Part shown: positions 9,863-20,067 of the stretch, one piece after another
Position numbering within the stretch: position 1 is the stretch's first letter
Layout of the letters: every line of letters starts with the position of its first letter
NCBI RefSeq assembly: GCF_003114835.2
Contig: NZ_AP025028.1
Location: 2,198,001 to 2,262,000, forward strand
Reading direction: 5' to 3'
DNA from: Leptospira kobayashii
Lineage (GTDB): Bacteria; Spirochaetota; Leptospiria; Leptospirales; Leptospiraceae
Length of the DNA stretch: 64,000 nt
Position numbers and translations under genes: made by a program
The notes under the pieces: model-generated
What the model saw: only the letters and a program-made list of their open reading frames with translations
The model's database searches: none
What the model was told of the DNA's origin: nothing

Positions 9863-12400
9863 GTGTCCGCATCTTCGTTAGATCCATTTTCTTCGGAGAA
9901 AACAGACAAGATCGACAAATTATTACTCGCATACGAGACTCTTGAAAACATAGGCCAAGGAGTTGTGATCGGTAGATTTTCTTCCAATGACAATTCCTAC
10001 AAAATCCTTTTTCACAACGAACAAGCGGATCATTTTCTAACTACGGATCTTCTCCCCAATATAATCAAACCTACTTTAAGAATAAATCGGAAAGAATCCG
10101 GTCTATTCGGAATACAAAGATCAGGAAAGATTATATCATTAGAATATGCTTTATTTCTAATTCCCTCCCTTTCGGATGACACTTCCTTCGTTTTTTCCTG
10201 CATCTTAACCGACAGAACAAATGAAGAGGAAGAAAAACGAAAAAAAGAACTAAAACTTAAATTTCAATCCACTCTCAATAATATAAATGCGAGTATTTCC
10301 GATCTTCGCAACGGTCCGATCATTTTAAAAAGAATCTTGACTATGATTTGTAAGACGGTGGAAGCGGAAAGCCTTGTTTATATGGGTAAAAAAGGGATTA
10401 TTTTTCCCGACGAACTGGGAGAAGGAGAACAAATTGAAAAAGACTGGATTCAATTCTTTAAAATCGGAAATCCGGATATAAAAAAGCAAAGAACTTTTTC
10501 CGAAATCCAAAGTCTATTCGAAGAAAAAAGCCCTCATATTTTATATTGGGAAAAACGGGGAGATCAAGCGGATCTTTATTTTCCGATCTATTTCGGAGGT
10601 TTGTGGAGCGGATGTATTTTTTTCTCAAATCTCAATTCATACTGGGAAGAGGAAAATGATGATCTTTATAAACTTAAATTTTTACTGGAATCCTACATAG
10701 ACAGGTACCAAACCCAAAAACAATTACTCATATTCGAATCCATCTATTACCAGACTTCGGAAGCGGTTTTGATATCCACATATTCGAAAGAAACAATCGA
10801 TATTAAGATCGTGTTTGCAAACCCGAGCTTTATTAAACTGACAGGATATTCTTTACCTGAATTATTGGGTCAAAAAATCACATTCCTTTCCGAAAAATAC
10901 GATCTGGAAGTCATAGATGAGTTCAAAGAAACCATTCGAAGAGGAGAAAGTGTTCAAAAAGAAATCATAGGTTATACGAAAGCCGGAAAACAATTCGATT
11001 GTCTGATCAATATCTCCGTGATCCGGGACCCTAGCGGAAATATAACGCATACTCTAACGATACTACGAGACATTACGGAAAAGAAAAAACAAGATAACGA
11101 AATGGCGAGAAGACTTCGTTTTGAAATCGGAGTCGCTTCCGCTTCCCAAGTTCTAACGCAACCTAACACAGATTATGAAACCCTATCTCAGGCATTAAGC
11201 CAACTTCTGGTTTTCACGGAAATGGAATCCGTTTTTTTACTGAAACATGAATGGAATGATAAAAATGAAAATATATTCACTCTAATTCTGGAAGAAACCA
11301 AATCCCACACCTATCTTGGTTATAGAAGTCTACTCATCGAAGAAAGTTGGGAAAAACATAACCTGGGACGTTGGGTAAAACTTTTGTTCGACGGAAAGAT
11401 CGTTTCCGGAAAAGCGGAAAATTTTGCGGAGAAGGAACAATGGTATTTCGAAAGAGGAGTCAGTTTTTTAATATTATTCCCCATAGTCATCAAGGGAGAA
11501 TTCTTCGGTGTTTTAGGTTGGGAAAAATCCGATACCCAATTTGATTTTGAAGAAGAAGACATCCTACTCTACCGAACCGTAACGACCTGGATCGGCCATT
11601 ATCTGGAGAGAAAGATCAATGCGGAAGAGCTAAATAAATACCAGACTCATTTGGAAGATTTGGTAAAAGAAAGAACCGCTGATTTGCTTAGAGCGAAAGA
11701 TTCAGCAGAGTCGGCGAGTAAGTTAAAATCGGATTTTTTAGCCCGAATGAGCCATGAACTCCGAACTCCATTGAATTCCATCATCGGCTTTACCCAGCTG
11801 ATTCAAATCCCCGAATCCGATCCTTTGGGTAAAAAATATTTGGATTACATTCACGGTTCGGGAAATAACCTTCTCAAACTGATTAATGGGATTTTGGATC
11901 TATCTAAAATGGATGCAGGTAAAATGCCGATCCAAATAGCACAGGTTAATTTACAAGAAACGATCAAATCGGTTACGGGAATGATGATCCCGCAAGCAAA
12001 CGCGAACAATATCGAGATCAAATTCTCTGAAGGAGACATAGAACTTCAAAAAATCCGAACGGATTCCCAAAAACTGACTCAAATCCTTGTAAACATCCTT
12101 TCCAATGCAGTAAAGTATTCTCCCCCTAATTCAACTGTGACCATATTCCATAAAATCACCCAAGACCATTTTGAAGTGACGATAGAGGATCAAGGAAATG
12201 GCATTTCTAAAAATCAACAAGAGATGTTATTCGAAAGTTTCACAAGACTTCCCGCCGTAGATCAAACGGAAATTCAGGGAACAGGACTTGGGCTTGCCAT
12301 CACGAAAAAGTTCGTGGAACTACTAGGTGGTCAAATTGAGGTGCAAAGTGAACTGGGAAAGGGGTCCAGTTTCAAGGTGGTTCTACCAAACTCTAAATAA
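9863..12400 (+). CDS. Cytosolic PAS/GAF sensor histidine kinase
   Basis: An 845-residue kinase with no membrane segment. Order: an N-terminal PAS-like region (about 25-120), a GAF-like region (130-270), a clear PAS (about 285-405; ANPSFIKLTGYS, then a PAC ending TLTILRDITEKKK), a second GAF (about 415-585), a coiled coil, a HisKA domain with MSHELRTPLNSIIGF (phospho-His 631) and a HATPase domain with NAVKYSPPNS, DQGNGIS and GTGLGLAI. It starts with GTG at 9863, 7 bp after ispH. The next gene carries a receiver domain and is the likely partner. Redox, ligand or light sensing by the GAF/PAS modules is possible, but no cofactor residue can be named. Confidence 0.9.
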   Translation: MSASSLDPFSSEKTDKIDKLLLAYETLENIGQGVVIGRFSSNDNSYKILFHNEQADHFLTTDLLPNIIKPTLRINRKESGLFGIQRSGKIISLEYALFLIPSLSDDTSFVFSCILTDRTNEEEEKRKKELKLKFQSTLNNINASISDLRNGPIILKRILTMICKTVEAESLVYMGKKGIIFPDELGEGEQIEKDWIQFFKIGNPDIKKQRTFSEIQSLFEEKSPHILYWEKRGDQADLYFPIYFGGLWSGCIFFSNLNSYWEEENDDLYKLKFLLESYIDRYQTQKQLLIFESIYYQTSEAVLISTYSKETIDIKIVFANPSFIKLTGYSLPELLGQKITFLSEKYDLEVIDEFKETIRRGESVQKEIIGYTKAGKQFDCLINISVIRDPSGNITHTLTILRDITEKKKQDNEMARRLRFEIGVASASQVLTQPNTDYETLSQALSQLLVFTEMESVFLLKHEWNDKNENIFTLILEETKSHTYLGYRSLLIEESWEKHNLGRWVKLLFDGKIVSGKAENFAEKEQWYFERGVSFLILFPIVIKGEFFGVLGWEKSDTQFDFEEEDILLYRTVTTWIGHYLERKINAEELNKYQTHLEDLVKERTADLLRAKDSAESASKLKSDFLARMSHELRTPLNSIIGFTQLIQIPESDPLGKKYLDYIHGSGNNLLKLINGILDLSKMDAGKMPIQIAQVNLQETIKSVTGMMIPQANANNIEIKFSEGDIELQKIRTDSQKLTQILVNILSNAVKYSPPNSTVTIFHKITQDHFEVTIEDQGNGISKNQQEMLFESFTRLPAVDQTEIQGTGLGLAITKKFVELLGGQIEVQSELGKGSSFKVVLPNSK

Positions 12401-12413
12401 TAATTAGAAAGAG

Positions 12414-13784
12414 TTGGGAAAGGTATTGATTCATCGTCTATATTCGAATAGTATATCCGATAATCAAATGATGACTTCCCACAATGATGATTTATTCTTC
12501 TCTCCGAAAGAAAGAAAAAAGATAACCTCATTAAGAAGGCGACCAAACCTTCCTATTTTGATAGTCGAGGACTTGGAAGAAAATCAAATGCTTCTTGCTG
12601 GTGTCTGCGATCAAATGCAAGTAGCCTATAAAATTGCAAATAACGGCCAAGAGGCTTTGGATCTTTGTGCAAAGGAAACTTTCAGTGTTTTTTTAGTGGA
12701 TCTAATGATGCCCGTTATGGATGGAAAAACATTCATCAAAATCATCAAAGAAAAAATCCCCGATTCGGTCATTTTAGTGCAAACCGCACTCGACGGTTCC
12801 GAGCAAATTATAGAGATCATGCGGATGGGTGTTTATGATTACATCATAAAACCAATCAATCTAGAATTGTTCAAACAGACTTTGGAACAATCGCTTGAAT
12901 ACAGATACCTGCGAGATATTGAAAAAAAATTATTACTGGATGAAAGCAAGGAACTCAGGGATCAACTGGAATGGCTCAATTACAAAGAGACCTCAAGAAA
13001 AACTTCCGATAATTCCATTGATATGAATTCCATCTTCAATCTGAAAACGACTTTGTCCCAAGGTTCCGGTTTTGGGGCCATGACAACAATCATTGATTCC
13101 ATAAAATCGCTATTAGTTCCGATCGAAGAAAGTCATTATAAAATAGATAAAGGACTCTTCGATTTACTTTTGGAAAACAACCGTCATACAAAATCGATGA
13201 TACGCGGCTTGGAACAAGCTGTATTCCAATTGGATAGAAAACTAGACTTACTCCCAATCCAATCCTCGGAAATCATCCAAGAGATTCCTGGAATCGCAGA
13301 ACAATTGGAATCCCATATAAAGAACAAAGGTTTAAAGATCAACTTACCTATCTTCAAAGGGGATATGTCACTCTCCGGTGATCTCCCCTCATTAAAAATC
13401 GTCCTAAAGGAATTATTATTAAATGCAATCAAGTATGCGCCACCCAACTCAAACATAGACACTTTTGTTACTTTGGTGGAAGGTTATTTTTGTTTATCAA
13501 TTAAAAATAAAATCATAGATGATACTTACGGAAACATCCCTACAGATATTCAAAAAAATCTGATTTTGCCATTTTTCAGAGTTCATCCTCCCGTCGAGGA
13601 AGTTCATGAAGATGAACCTTTCAGCTTGGGTTTAGGCCTCACTATCGTAGACTATACTGCGAACAAACATAATGGTATGTTTTTTATACGAAATGCCACG
13701 GATCATACTTCCGAAGAAATCAGTCTTTGTGTCATTGCCGAATTATTTTTACCAATCCAAAACAATATAAAGGAAAAACCATGA
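12414..13784 (+). CDS. Receiver domain fused to a HATPase domain
   Basis: A 456-residue protein. Residues about 45-165 form a receiver domain (PILIVEDLEENQ, then FLVDLMMPVMDGKTF with phospho-Asp 96, and YIIKPINLELF). A helical linker follows, and the C-terminal third is a HATPase domain (LLNAIKYAPPNSNI, FSLGLGLTIVDYTANKHNG). No canonical H-box (HE-L-R-T-P) is present; a single His (258) in NNRHTKSMI lies where the DHp helix would be. It could be a receiver-gated ATPase or an orphan kinase of odd type. The start is uncertain: TTG at 12414 or ATG at 12468 or 12471, all before the receiver domain. The stop overlaps the cheY-like start (ATGA). Confidence 0.8.
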   Translation: MGKVLIHRLYSNSISDNQMMTSHNDDLFFSPKERKKITSLRRRPNLPILIVEDLEENQMLLAGVCDQMQVAYKIANNGQEALDLCAKETFSVFLVDLMMPVMDGKTFIKIIKEKIPDSVILVQTALDGSEQIIEIMRMGVYDYIIKPINLELFKQTLEQSLEYRYLRDIEKKLLLDESKELRDQLEWLNYKETSRKTSDNSIDMNSIFNLKTTLSQGSGFGAMTTIIDSIKSLLVPIEESHYKIDKGLFDLLLENNRHTKSMIRGLEQAVFQLDRKLDLLPIQSSEIIQEIPGIAEQLESHIKNKGLKINLPIFKGDMSLSGDLPSLKIVLKELLLNAIKYAPPNSNIDTFVTLVEGYFCLSIKNKIIDDTYGNIPTDIQKNLILPFFRVHPPVEEVHEDEPFSLGLGLTIVDYTANKHNGMFFIRNATDHTSEEISLCVIAELFLPIQNNIKEKP

Positions 13785-14146
13785 GCAAAAAAATTCTAAT
13801 CATAGATGATTCTGCGGTGTTCAGAAAGATTATTTCGGTTCATTTAAAAAATGCAAATTTCGAATTGCTGGAAGCAAACGATGGACTGGAAGCCTTGAAG
13901 CAACTTTCGGCAGGAACGGTAGATTTAATCGTTTCGGACGTAAATATGCCGAATATGGATGGAATCTCTTTTATCAAAAAAATAAAAGAAGATCCAAAAC
14001 ATAAATTCACACCCATCATTATGCTCACTACTGAATCCCAACCGGAAAAGAAACAACAGGGAATCGATGCCGGAGCAAAGGCATGGCTTACAAAACCATT
14101 TTCTCCGGAAGAGTTATTAGATACTATCTCCAAATTAGTCGTATAG
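13781..14146 (+). CDS. cheY: CheY-type single-domain response regulator
   Basis: A 121-residue receiver domain alone: KILIIDDSAVFRK (acidic pair), VSDVNMPNMDG with phospho-Asp 53, the switch Thr in IIMLTTES, and the Lys in WLTKPFSPEEL. The start ATG at 13781 overlaps the previous stop by four bases and has AAAGGAAAA just upstream; frames beginning earlier are not needed. It sits three genes before cheA's neighbours, so the motor-switch-binding CheY role is the natural reading. The general -DSAVFRK- type is also used by CheY-like regulators paired with other kinases, including the PAS/GAF kinase upstream. Confidence 0.88.
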   Translation: MSKKILIIDDSAVFRKIISVHLKNANFELLEANDGLEALKQLSAGTVDLIVSDVNMPNMDGISFIKKIKEDPKHKFTPIIMLTTESQPEKKQQGIDAGAKAWLTKPFSPEELLDTISKLVV

Positions 14147-14154
14147 AATAAAAC

Positions 14155-14523
14155 ATGGACCCCGTCTTAAAATTCAGAGAAGTAGAATCCGGAATCGAAT
14201 CTGCTTGGGAAGGTTATCTGACCATTCCGTATGTTTCTCAATGGAAGGAGAAACTAATACAGATCAAGACAAAACCAGGGTCATCATGGAATGTAGACCT
14301 TTCGGGTATTCAAAGAATCGATACGGCAGGCATTCAATTTTTATTGTTTCTAAAAAAATACTCCTCCGATAAAAACTTCGAACTCAAACTTCACAACCAC
14401 TCTCTTCCCGTTTTGAAAATTTTCGATTTACTAGGGTTAGTAAATCACTTCGGAGACAAAGTTAAAATAAAAAAAGAATACGCAAACGAACTCACGTTCG
14501 CCTATGGAACGAAAAAAGGTTAA
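14155..14523 (+). CDS. STAS-domain protein in the chemotaxis operon
   Basis: A 122-residue STAS (anti-sigma antagonist-like) domain. The key loop reads WNVDLSGIQRIDTAGIQFLLFLKK, where the position phosphorylated in SpoIIAA-type proteins is a Thr (DTAG) rather than the more common Ser. Only 8 bp separate it from cheY, and it lies between cheY and cheA. STAS proteins in chemotaxis clusters are known in spirochaetes and other phyla, but their role is unclear. It could be a substrate of the REC-HATPase protein, acting as a switch kinase in the RsbW manner; that is inference. Confidence 0.82.
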   Translation: MDPVLKFREVESGIESAWEGYLTIPYVSQWKEKLIQIKTKPGSSWNVDLSGIQRIDTAGIQFLLFLKKYSSDKNFELKLHNHSLPVLKIFDLLGLVNHFGDKVKIKKEYANELTFAYGTKKG

Positions 14524-14524
14524 T

Positions 14525-16630
14525 ATGGATTTGTCCGAAGTAATAGATGCTTATTTTAACGAATCCGATGAACTTCTCAGAGATATGGAATCCATACTCC
14601 TTCGAATGGAAAAGGAAACTCCGGATTCGGACTCACTCAATGCTCTCTTTCGTGCGGTACATACCATCAAAGGTACATCGGGAATGTTTAGCTTTGAAGA
14701 AACCGTCAAATTTACGCATATCGTAGAAAATCTACTGGATGACCTGAGAGAATTTAAAATTCCATTTCACAAACAACTAACAGAGATTTTATTAAATGCG
14801 AAAGATCATCTTGAATATTTGGTTCATACGGAACCGAAGTCGGAAATTACGAAAGATCGTTTGGAATCGGGTAAGGCCATTTTGGATTCCCTTTCTCCTT
14901 ATCTAAAAAAAGTATCCACCGCTGAAAAACCTGCCTCTGAAGAAAAATCCGAAACAATCGAATCCAAACATATACCCGATAAGGACACTATCCCCTACTT
15001 TCTGATTTCCTTTCGTCCGAACAAAAATGTTTTCGGGCATGGTCTCGATCCGATTTCCTTTTTAACCTATCTTAGGAAATTAGGGGAAATCAAATTCCTC
15101 AAAACGATCACAGCCGAACTACCTGCAATCGAAAACTATAATCCGGAAGAATCCTTTCTTGGATTTGAAATCAGTTTTCAATCGGAATCCTCTTTGGAGA
15201 AAATCCAAAAAGTATTCGAATTCATCGAATCAGACAGTTTTTTACATATACTCCCTCCCGGCGCAAACACGGAAGATATCTCTTATCTTGCGGGTCAACT
15301 CCCCGAAGAAGAAATTTTTCTAGGCAATGTTTGGAAAGAGATGGGAATTTTAAACGAAGAAACTTTAGTCAGCTACCTCAATCACCTAAAGCCCGAATCA
15401 CAAAATGATAGTCAGACGAAGAAGGAACAGGAAATCCTTCCGAACCAAAAGGAGATCCAGACTCAAGGAACCATTTTAAAAGTAGATTCAAAAAGAGTGG
15501 ATCTGCTCATCAACAGAGTCGGTGAACTTGTGGTGTCGGCTGCCAACTTAAATCAACTGGTTTCCAACACCGACGACTCCAACTTACAAGAATCGTCGTT
15601 TCTTGTGAGTCGATTATTGAATGAGGTAAGAGAGATCTCTCTGAAACTCCGAATGATACAAATCGGAGATATTTTTCAAAAATACCAAAGAAACGTAAGG
15701 GATCTGGGAAAAGAACTCAAGAAAGAAATCAATTTGCATATTGTCGGTAAGGAAACCGAACTTGACCGAAATATCGTGGATAAATTAGGCGATCCCCTTG
15801 TCCATATCATCAGAAATGCATGTGACCATGGATTGGAAACACCGGAAGAAAGAATAGGACAAGGAAAAGAAAGAGCCGGCAATATCTGGCTCAACGCATA
15901 CCATGACACCGGTTCCGTAGTCATCGAAATCAAAGACGACGGAAAAGGAATTCAATCCGATATCGTATGGAAAAAAGCTCTCGAAAAAAAATTGGTAACC
16001 GGAAACAAACCGGATAACAACGAAGAAGTCTACAAATTGTTATTTCATCCAGGCTTTTCTACAGCGACATCTATCACGAACGTATCCGGTAGAGGTGTAG
16101 GTTTGGACGTAGTTCAGAAGGGAATCGAAGCTTTAAGAGGGACGATTCACATACAATCGTCCCCTAACAAAGGGAGTGTTTTTACAATTCGTTTGCCCCT
16201 CACTCTCGCGATTATAGAAGGATTTTTAGTCAGTGTGGGATCGTCCTTGTACATCATTCCTATGGAAATGGTATTGGAATGTTTGGACTTTACGGAAGAA
16301 AATTCGGATACAAAGAACAACTATTTTCCATTACGCGGATCTTTAATTCCGTATATCAAAATGAGAGACATTTTCCCACAAAACGCGGATTATGAGAAAA
16401 AAAGAGAGAATATCGTTATCGTCCGGATGGGAGAAAACAAAGCGGGACTAGTCGTAGAACAGCTATTTGGCGAGTTTCAAACAGTGATCAAACCGATGGG
16501 TAATGTGTTTCATAATGTAAAGGGAGTGAGCGGATCTTCCATTTTGGCGGACGGCAAAGTGGCCTTGATTTTGGATTTACCTTCGCTTTTCGAAAGAACA
16601 GTTTACTTGGAAAAAATAAGAGCATTTTGA
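14525..16630 (+). CDS. cheA: Chemotaxis histidine kinase CheA
   Basis: A 701-residue CheA. Order: HPt (P1) with the phospho-His 46 in FRAVHTIKGTSGMF; a long acidic linker with an unassigned central domain (about 150-300); the P3 dimerisation helices (RVDLLINRVGELVVSAANL); the P4 ATPase with HIIRNACDHGLETPEER, DDGKGI and GRGVGLDVV; and the CheW-like P5 (FLVSVGSSLYIIPMEMVLE). The ATG at 14525 is used, with AAAAAAGG upstream; an alternative ATG at 14504 overlaps the STAS gene and adds MERKKVN. It receives signals from chemoreceptors through CheW and phosphorylates CheY and CheB. Confidence 0.96.
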   Translation: MDLSEVIDAYFNESDELLRDMESILLRMEKETPDSDSLNALFRAVHTIKGTSGMFSFEETVKFTHIVENLLDDLREFKIPFHKQLTEILLNAKDHLEYLVHTEPKSEITKDRLESGKAILDSLSPYLKKVSTAEKPASEEKSETIESKHIPDKDTIPYFLISFRPNKNVFGHGLDPISFLTYLRKLGEIKFLKTITAELPAIENYNPEESFLGFEISFQSESSLEKIQKVFEFIESDSFLHILPPGANTEDISYLAGQLPEEEIFLGNVWKEMGILNEETLVSYLNHLKPESQNDSQTKKEQEILPNQKEIQTQGTILKVDSKRVDLLINRVGELVVSAANLNQLVSNTDDSNLQESSFLVSRLLNEVREISLKLRMIQIGDIFQKYQRNVRDLGKELKKEINLHIVGKETELDRNIVDKLGDPLVHIIRNACDHGLETPEERIGQGKERAGNIWLNAYHDTGSVVIEIKDDGKGIQSDIVWKKALEKKLVTGNKPDNNEEVYKLLFHPGFSTATSITNVSGRGVGLDVVQKGIEALRGTIHIQSSPNKGSVFTIRLPLTLAIIEGFLVSVGSSLYIIPMEMVLECLDFTEENSDTKNNYFPLRGSLIPYIKMRDIFPQNADYEKKRENIVIVRMGENKAGLVVEQLFGEFQTVIKPMGNVFHNVKGVSGSSILADGKVALILDLPSLFERTVYLEKIRAF

Positions 16631-16705
16631 ATGAGGATATTATGAAAAATCAGTCTGTAAAAATTAATTGTGTAGCTTGGAATATTTTTTTTGGAGATTA
16701 TATTT

Positions 16706-19558
16706 ATGTTTAAGAACATTACAATAAAGGTAAAACTTTTACTTATTCTTTTGATCATTACATTCGGGTTTATTGTAATAACGATTTTTAGCGGCAATAA
16801 ACTTATCCATTCCGCAAATTCCATGAAAGCACTGACAAGCCAGGAAAACTTGAATCAAAACGGGCTGAAAGATCTGAAAAGATTAACGAAGGATCAGGTA
16901 TTTACCAGTTCGGAACTTCTTAATACGAAAAGTACGAATCAAATTTCCTCCTTAAATTCGAAAATTGAGGCAAATCATTCCGATATAATCGGGCTTCTGG
17001 ACAAGATTGAAAAGACTGAAACCTCCTCAGAAAACAAAACTAAGCTAAAGAAGTTTCGTGATGAAATCGTTTCTTTTCATGACGAAGTCTCATTACTCAA
17101 AAACGAATTTTCAAAAACTAAAATAGATGAAGATACAGGAAGTTTTACAGAGCAAGGGATAAATATATACTTAAATAGAATTTTACCGAAATTAAAAAAC
17201 TCCGTCGAAACAATCGAGGATTTAAACACCTCATCAGCTCCGCAAACGGATGAATTGGTAAAAAATATCGAGACGGATTTAACCGATTCCCAAACTTCAA
17301 TCACCATTTTAAACCTACTCGTAGGTTTAATCATTATCGGTGCTACGGTAAATGTAGTATTCGGAATATTGTCAATGATTGGTGATGCCGTTATCAAAAT
17401 AAAAAAGATGAGCGACGGGGAATTAGCGATTCGATTTGACGAATCTCAAAAGAACGAGTTGGGTCGTTTGTTTTCTTTCTTTAATAATCTACTCGCTAAT
17501 TTGAATGCGGTAAACAAGTCACAGGCGATCATTGAGTTCAACTTGGATGGAACCGTCATCACAGCAAATCAAAACTTTCTGGATGTGATGGGCTATACGT
17601 TGTATGAAATCAAAGGCCAACATCATAGAATGTTTGCGGAACCGAAATTGGTAAGTAGCGATGAATACAGACAATTTTGGGCCTCCTTGAACAGAGGTGA
17701 GTACCAAACAGCGGAATACAAACGGATCGGAAAAGGAGGACGCGAAGTATGGCTTCATGCAACTTACAATCCCATCCTAGACTCCAACGGCAAACCGTAT
17801 AAGGTGATCAAATTTGCAACCGATATCACCGAACAAAAATTACAGAATGTTAATTACGAAGGACAGATTGCTGCGATCGGAAAAGCCCAAGCCACGATTG
17901 AATTCAATATGGATGGAACCATTATCGCCGCAAATGACTTATTTTTGAATGCGATGGGATACACTTTGAGTGAGATCAAAGGTCAACACCATAGAATGTT
18001 TGCGGAAGCTCAATTGGCAAATAGCGATGAATACAGACAATTTTGGGCGGCTTTGAACAGAGGTGAATTTCAAACAGCGGAATACAAGCGGATCGGAAAA
18101 GGAGGACGCGAAGTATGGCTTCAAGCAACTTACAATCCCATCCTTGACTCCAACGGCAAACCGTATAAGGTGATCAAATTTGCAACCGATATCACCAAAC
18201 AGAAGCTAAAGAATATAGATTATGAAGGACAGATTGCTGCGATCGGAAAAGCCCAAGCCACGATTGAATTCAATATGGATGGAACCATTATCGTAGCGAA
18301 CGACTTATTTTTGAATGCAATGGGATACACTTTGAGTGAAATTAAAGGTCAACACCATAGAATGTTTGCGGAAGCTCAATTTGCAAATAGCGATGAATAC
18401 AAACAATTTTGGGCGGCTTTGAACAGAGGTGAATTTCAAACAGCAGAATACAAACGGATCGGAAAAGGAGGGCGCGAAGTATGGCTTCAAGCAACTTATA
18501 ATCCTATTCTGGATTTGAATGGGAAACCATACAAAGTGATTAAATTTGCAACAGATATCACCGAGCAAAAAAAACTATCCATTGAAACAACTAGAATCGT
18601 AGAAGACCTGGTTGTCGGACTTGCTGCCATGGAAAACGGCGATCTTACGCAACAAATCGTAAACAATTACGAAGGTGGATTCGCCAAACTAAAGGATTCG
18701 TTTAACAATACGTCGCAAACGTTAATAAAGATCATCAATGAAGTGAGAACCAATACGGATGCGTTGGTGACAGCAGCCGATGAAGTTTCTTCCACTGCGG
18801 CCACACTTTCACAAGGTGCCAGCGAACAAGCAGCCTCCGTAGAAGAAACTTCCGCTTCTCTTGAAGAGATGGGAGCATCCATCGATCAAAACGCGGAAAA
18901 CGCCAAACAAACGGATTCCATTGCAACCAAGTCGGCGAAAGATGCAAAACAAGGCGGGGAAGCCGTAAAAAACACGGTGTCCGCAATGAAACAAATTGCA
19001 GAAAAAATTTCCATTATAGAAGATATTGCTTACCAAACCAACTTACTTGCATTAAACGCTGCCATTGAAGCAGCTCGGGCCGGGGAACATGGAAAAGGAT
19101 TTGCCGTTGTAGCATCCGAAGTAAGAAAACTCGCGGAAAGAAGCCAAAAGTCGGCCAATGAAATCGGCTCTCTTGCGGGAGGATCGGTTCAAATTGCGGA
19201 AACCGCAGGAAAGCTGATTGAAGAAATAGTTCCTGCGATCAATAAAACAGCCGACCTGGTTCAGGAAATTGCGGCAGCAAGTCAAGAACAGTCTTCGGGT
19301 GTAAATGAGGTCAATAAAGCAATGGGCCAACTTGACCAGGTTTCCCAACAAAGTGCATCCGCTTCGGAAGAACTTGCTGCAATTGCAGAACAGTTACAAA
19401 TGCAGGCGAATCAATTATTAAGTTCCATCAGCTTCTTTCAATTGAATCGTATAACTTCCGATAATCGAGATCAGAAAAAACCGAAACAAGTATCAAATTT
19501 TGTTCCGGCGAAAAAAGCGACGGACACCGATAACGATCATCGATTTCAAAAATACTAA
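16706..19558 (+). CDS. Methyl-accepting chemotaxis protein with three tandem PAS domains
   Basis: A 950-residue receptor. TM1 is at about residues 7-29, a short extracytoplasmic part runs to about 190, and TM2 lies at about 197-222 with a HAMP-like segment after it. Three PAS domains follow at about 264-385, 386-507 and 508-629, each with [18 protein letters not shown] or a close variant and ending [10 protein letters not shown]. Then come a second HAMP-like segment and the MCP signalling hairpin with the conserved tip [20 protein letters not shown]. The start is ATG 16706, preceded by TTGGAGA; the TTG at 16691 is part of that site. No C-terminal CheR-docking pentapeptide is seen. It lies between cheA and cheW. 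Confidence 0.94.
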   Translation: MFKNITIKVKLLLILLIITFGFIVITIFSGNKLIHSANSMKALTSQENLNQNGLKDLKRLTKDQVFTSSELLNTKSTNQISSLNSKIEANHSDIIGLLDKIEKTETSSENKTKLKKFRDEIVSFHDEVSLLKNEFSKTKIDEDTGSFTEQGINIYLNRILPKLKNSVETIEDLNTSSAPQTDELVKNIETDLTDSQTSITILNLLVGLIIIGATVNVVFGILSMIGDAVIKIKKMSDGELAIRFDESQKNELGRLFSFFNNLLANLNAVNKSQAIIEFNLDGTVITANQNFLDVMGYTLYEIKGQHHRMFAEPKLVSSDEYRQFWASLNRGEYQTAEYKRIGKGGREVWLHATYNPILDSNGKPYKVIKFATDITEQKLQNVNYEGQIAAIGKAQATIEFNMDGTIIAANDLFLNAMGYTLSEIKGQHHRMFAEAQLANSDEYRQFWAALNRGEFQTAEYKRIGKGGREVWLQATYNPILDSNGKPYKVIKFATDITKQKLKNIDYEGQIAAIGKAQATIEFNMDGTIIVANDLFLNAMGYTLSEIKGQHHRMFAEAQFANSDEYKQFWAALNRGEFQTAEYKRIGKGGREVWLQATYNPILDLNGKPYKVIKFATDITEQKKLSIETTRIVEDLVVGLAAMENGDLTQQIVNNYEGGFAKLKDSFNNTSQTLIKIINEVRTNTDALVTAADEVSSTAATLSQGASEQAASVEETSASLEEMGASIDQNAENAKQTDSIATKSAKDAKQGGEAVKNTVSAMKQIAEKISIIEDIAYQTNLLALNAAIEAARAGEHGKGFAVVASEVRKLAERSQKSANEIGSLAGGSVQIAETAGKLIEEIVPAINKTADLVQEIAAASQEQSSGVNEVNKAMGQLDQVSQQSASASEELAAIAEQLQMQANQLLSSISFFQLNRITSDNRDQKKPKQVSNFVPAKKATDTDNDHRFQKY
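17495..18592 (+). repeat. Three tandem 366-bp repeats inside the chemoreceptor gene
   Basis: Units begin at 17495, 17861 and 18227, exactly 366 bp (122 codons) apart. Units 2 and 3 are nearly identical at the DNA level (for example both start GGACAGATTGCTGCGATCGG) and differ by only a handful of residues; unit 1 is more diverged at its start. The high nucleotide identity, including third positions, points to recent duplication or gene conversion. Confidence 0.92.
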
Positions 19559-19569
19559 GGGGCACTGTC

Positions 19570-20049
19570 ATGCAAGATATACAGTATTTGACATTTCGAC
19601 TTGGTGAGGAACTTTTTGGATTGGGTATTCTACGCATCAAGGAGATCATCGAGTTCGAATCGGTTACCAATGTGCCGATGATGCCCGATTACATCCCCGG
19701 AGTCATAAATTTGCGAGGGAATGTAGTACCGGTTCTTGATCTGAATATTCGCTTTTACAAAAGAAAAACCGAAATCGGCAGGAGAACCTGCATCGTTATC
19801 ACGGAAGTGTCAATAGGCGCGGAAAGTTTGGATATAGGTTTGTTAGTCGATTCGGTTGAAGAAGTATTGGATATTCAAAGCACTTCCATTGAAAATGCAC
19901 CTAGCTTCGGTTCCAAAATCAAATTGGATTTTGTGCAGGGGCTAGGAAAAATAGAAAACGGATTCGTCATATTACTTAAAATCGATCAGGTTTTAAATTT
20001 GGAAGAATTGAATCAATTGCAGGAAAAATCCAGTCTTCTTACAAATTGA
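19570..20049 (+). CDS. cheW: Chemotaxis coupling protein CheW
   Basis: A 159-residue CheW, the scaffold that joins CheA to receptors. The beginning YLTFRLGEELFGLGILRIKEII and the segment PDYIPGVINLRGNVVPVLDL, with the conserved NLRG and P-x-x-D, are diagnostic. GLLVDSVEEVLDI and the late GLGKIENGFVILLKIDQVL match the second subdomain. The length is typical. The gene lies 11 bp after the receptor and 18 bp before cheD, within the same operon. Confidence 0.96.
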   Translation: MQDIQYLTFRLGEELFGLGILRIKEIIEFESVTNVPMMPDYIPGVINLRGNVVPVLDLNIRFYKRKTEIGRRTCIVITEVSIGAESLDIGLLVDSVEEVLDIQSTSIENAPSFGSKIKLDFVQGLGKIENGFVILLKIDQVLNLEELNQLQEKSSLLTN

Positions 20050-20067
20050 CACGTATATTCATTTGAT

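Noticed and set aside
17495..18592. PAS repeats as a mobile element or CRISPR-like array
   Set aside because: The units are contiguous, in frame and encode complete domains; a domain duplication explains them.
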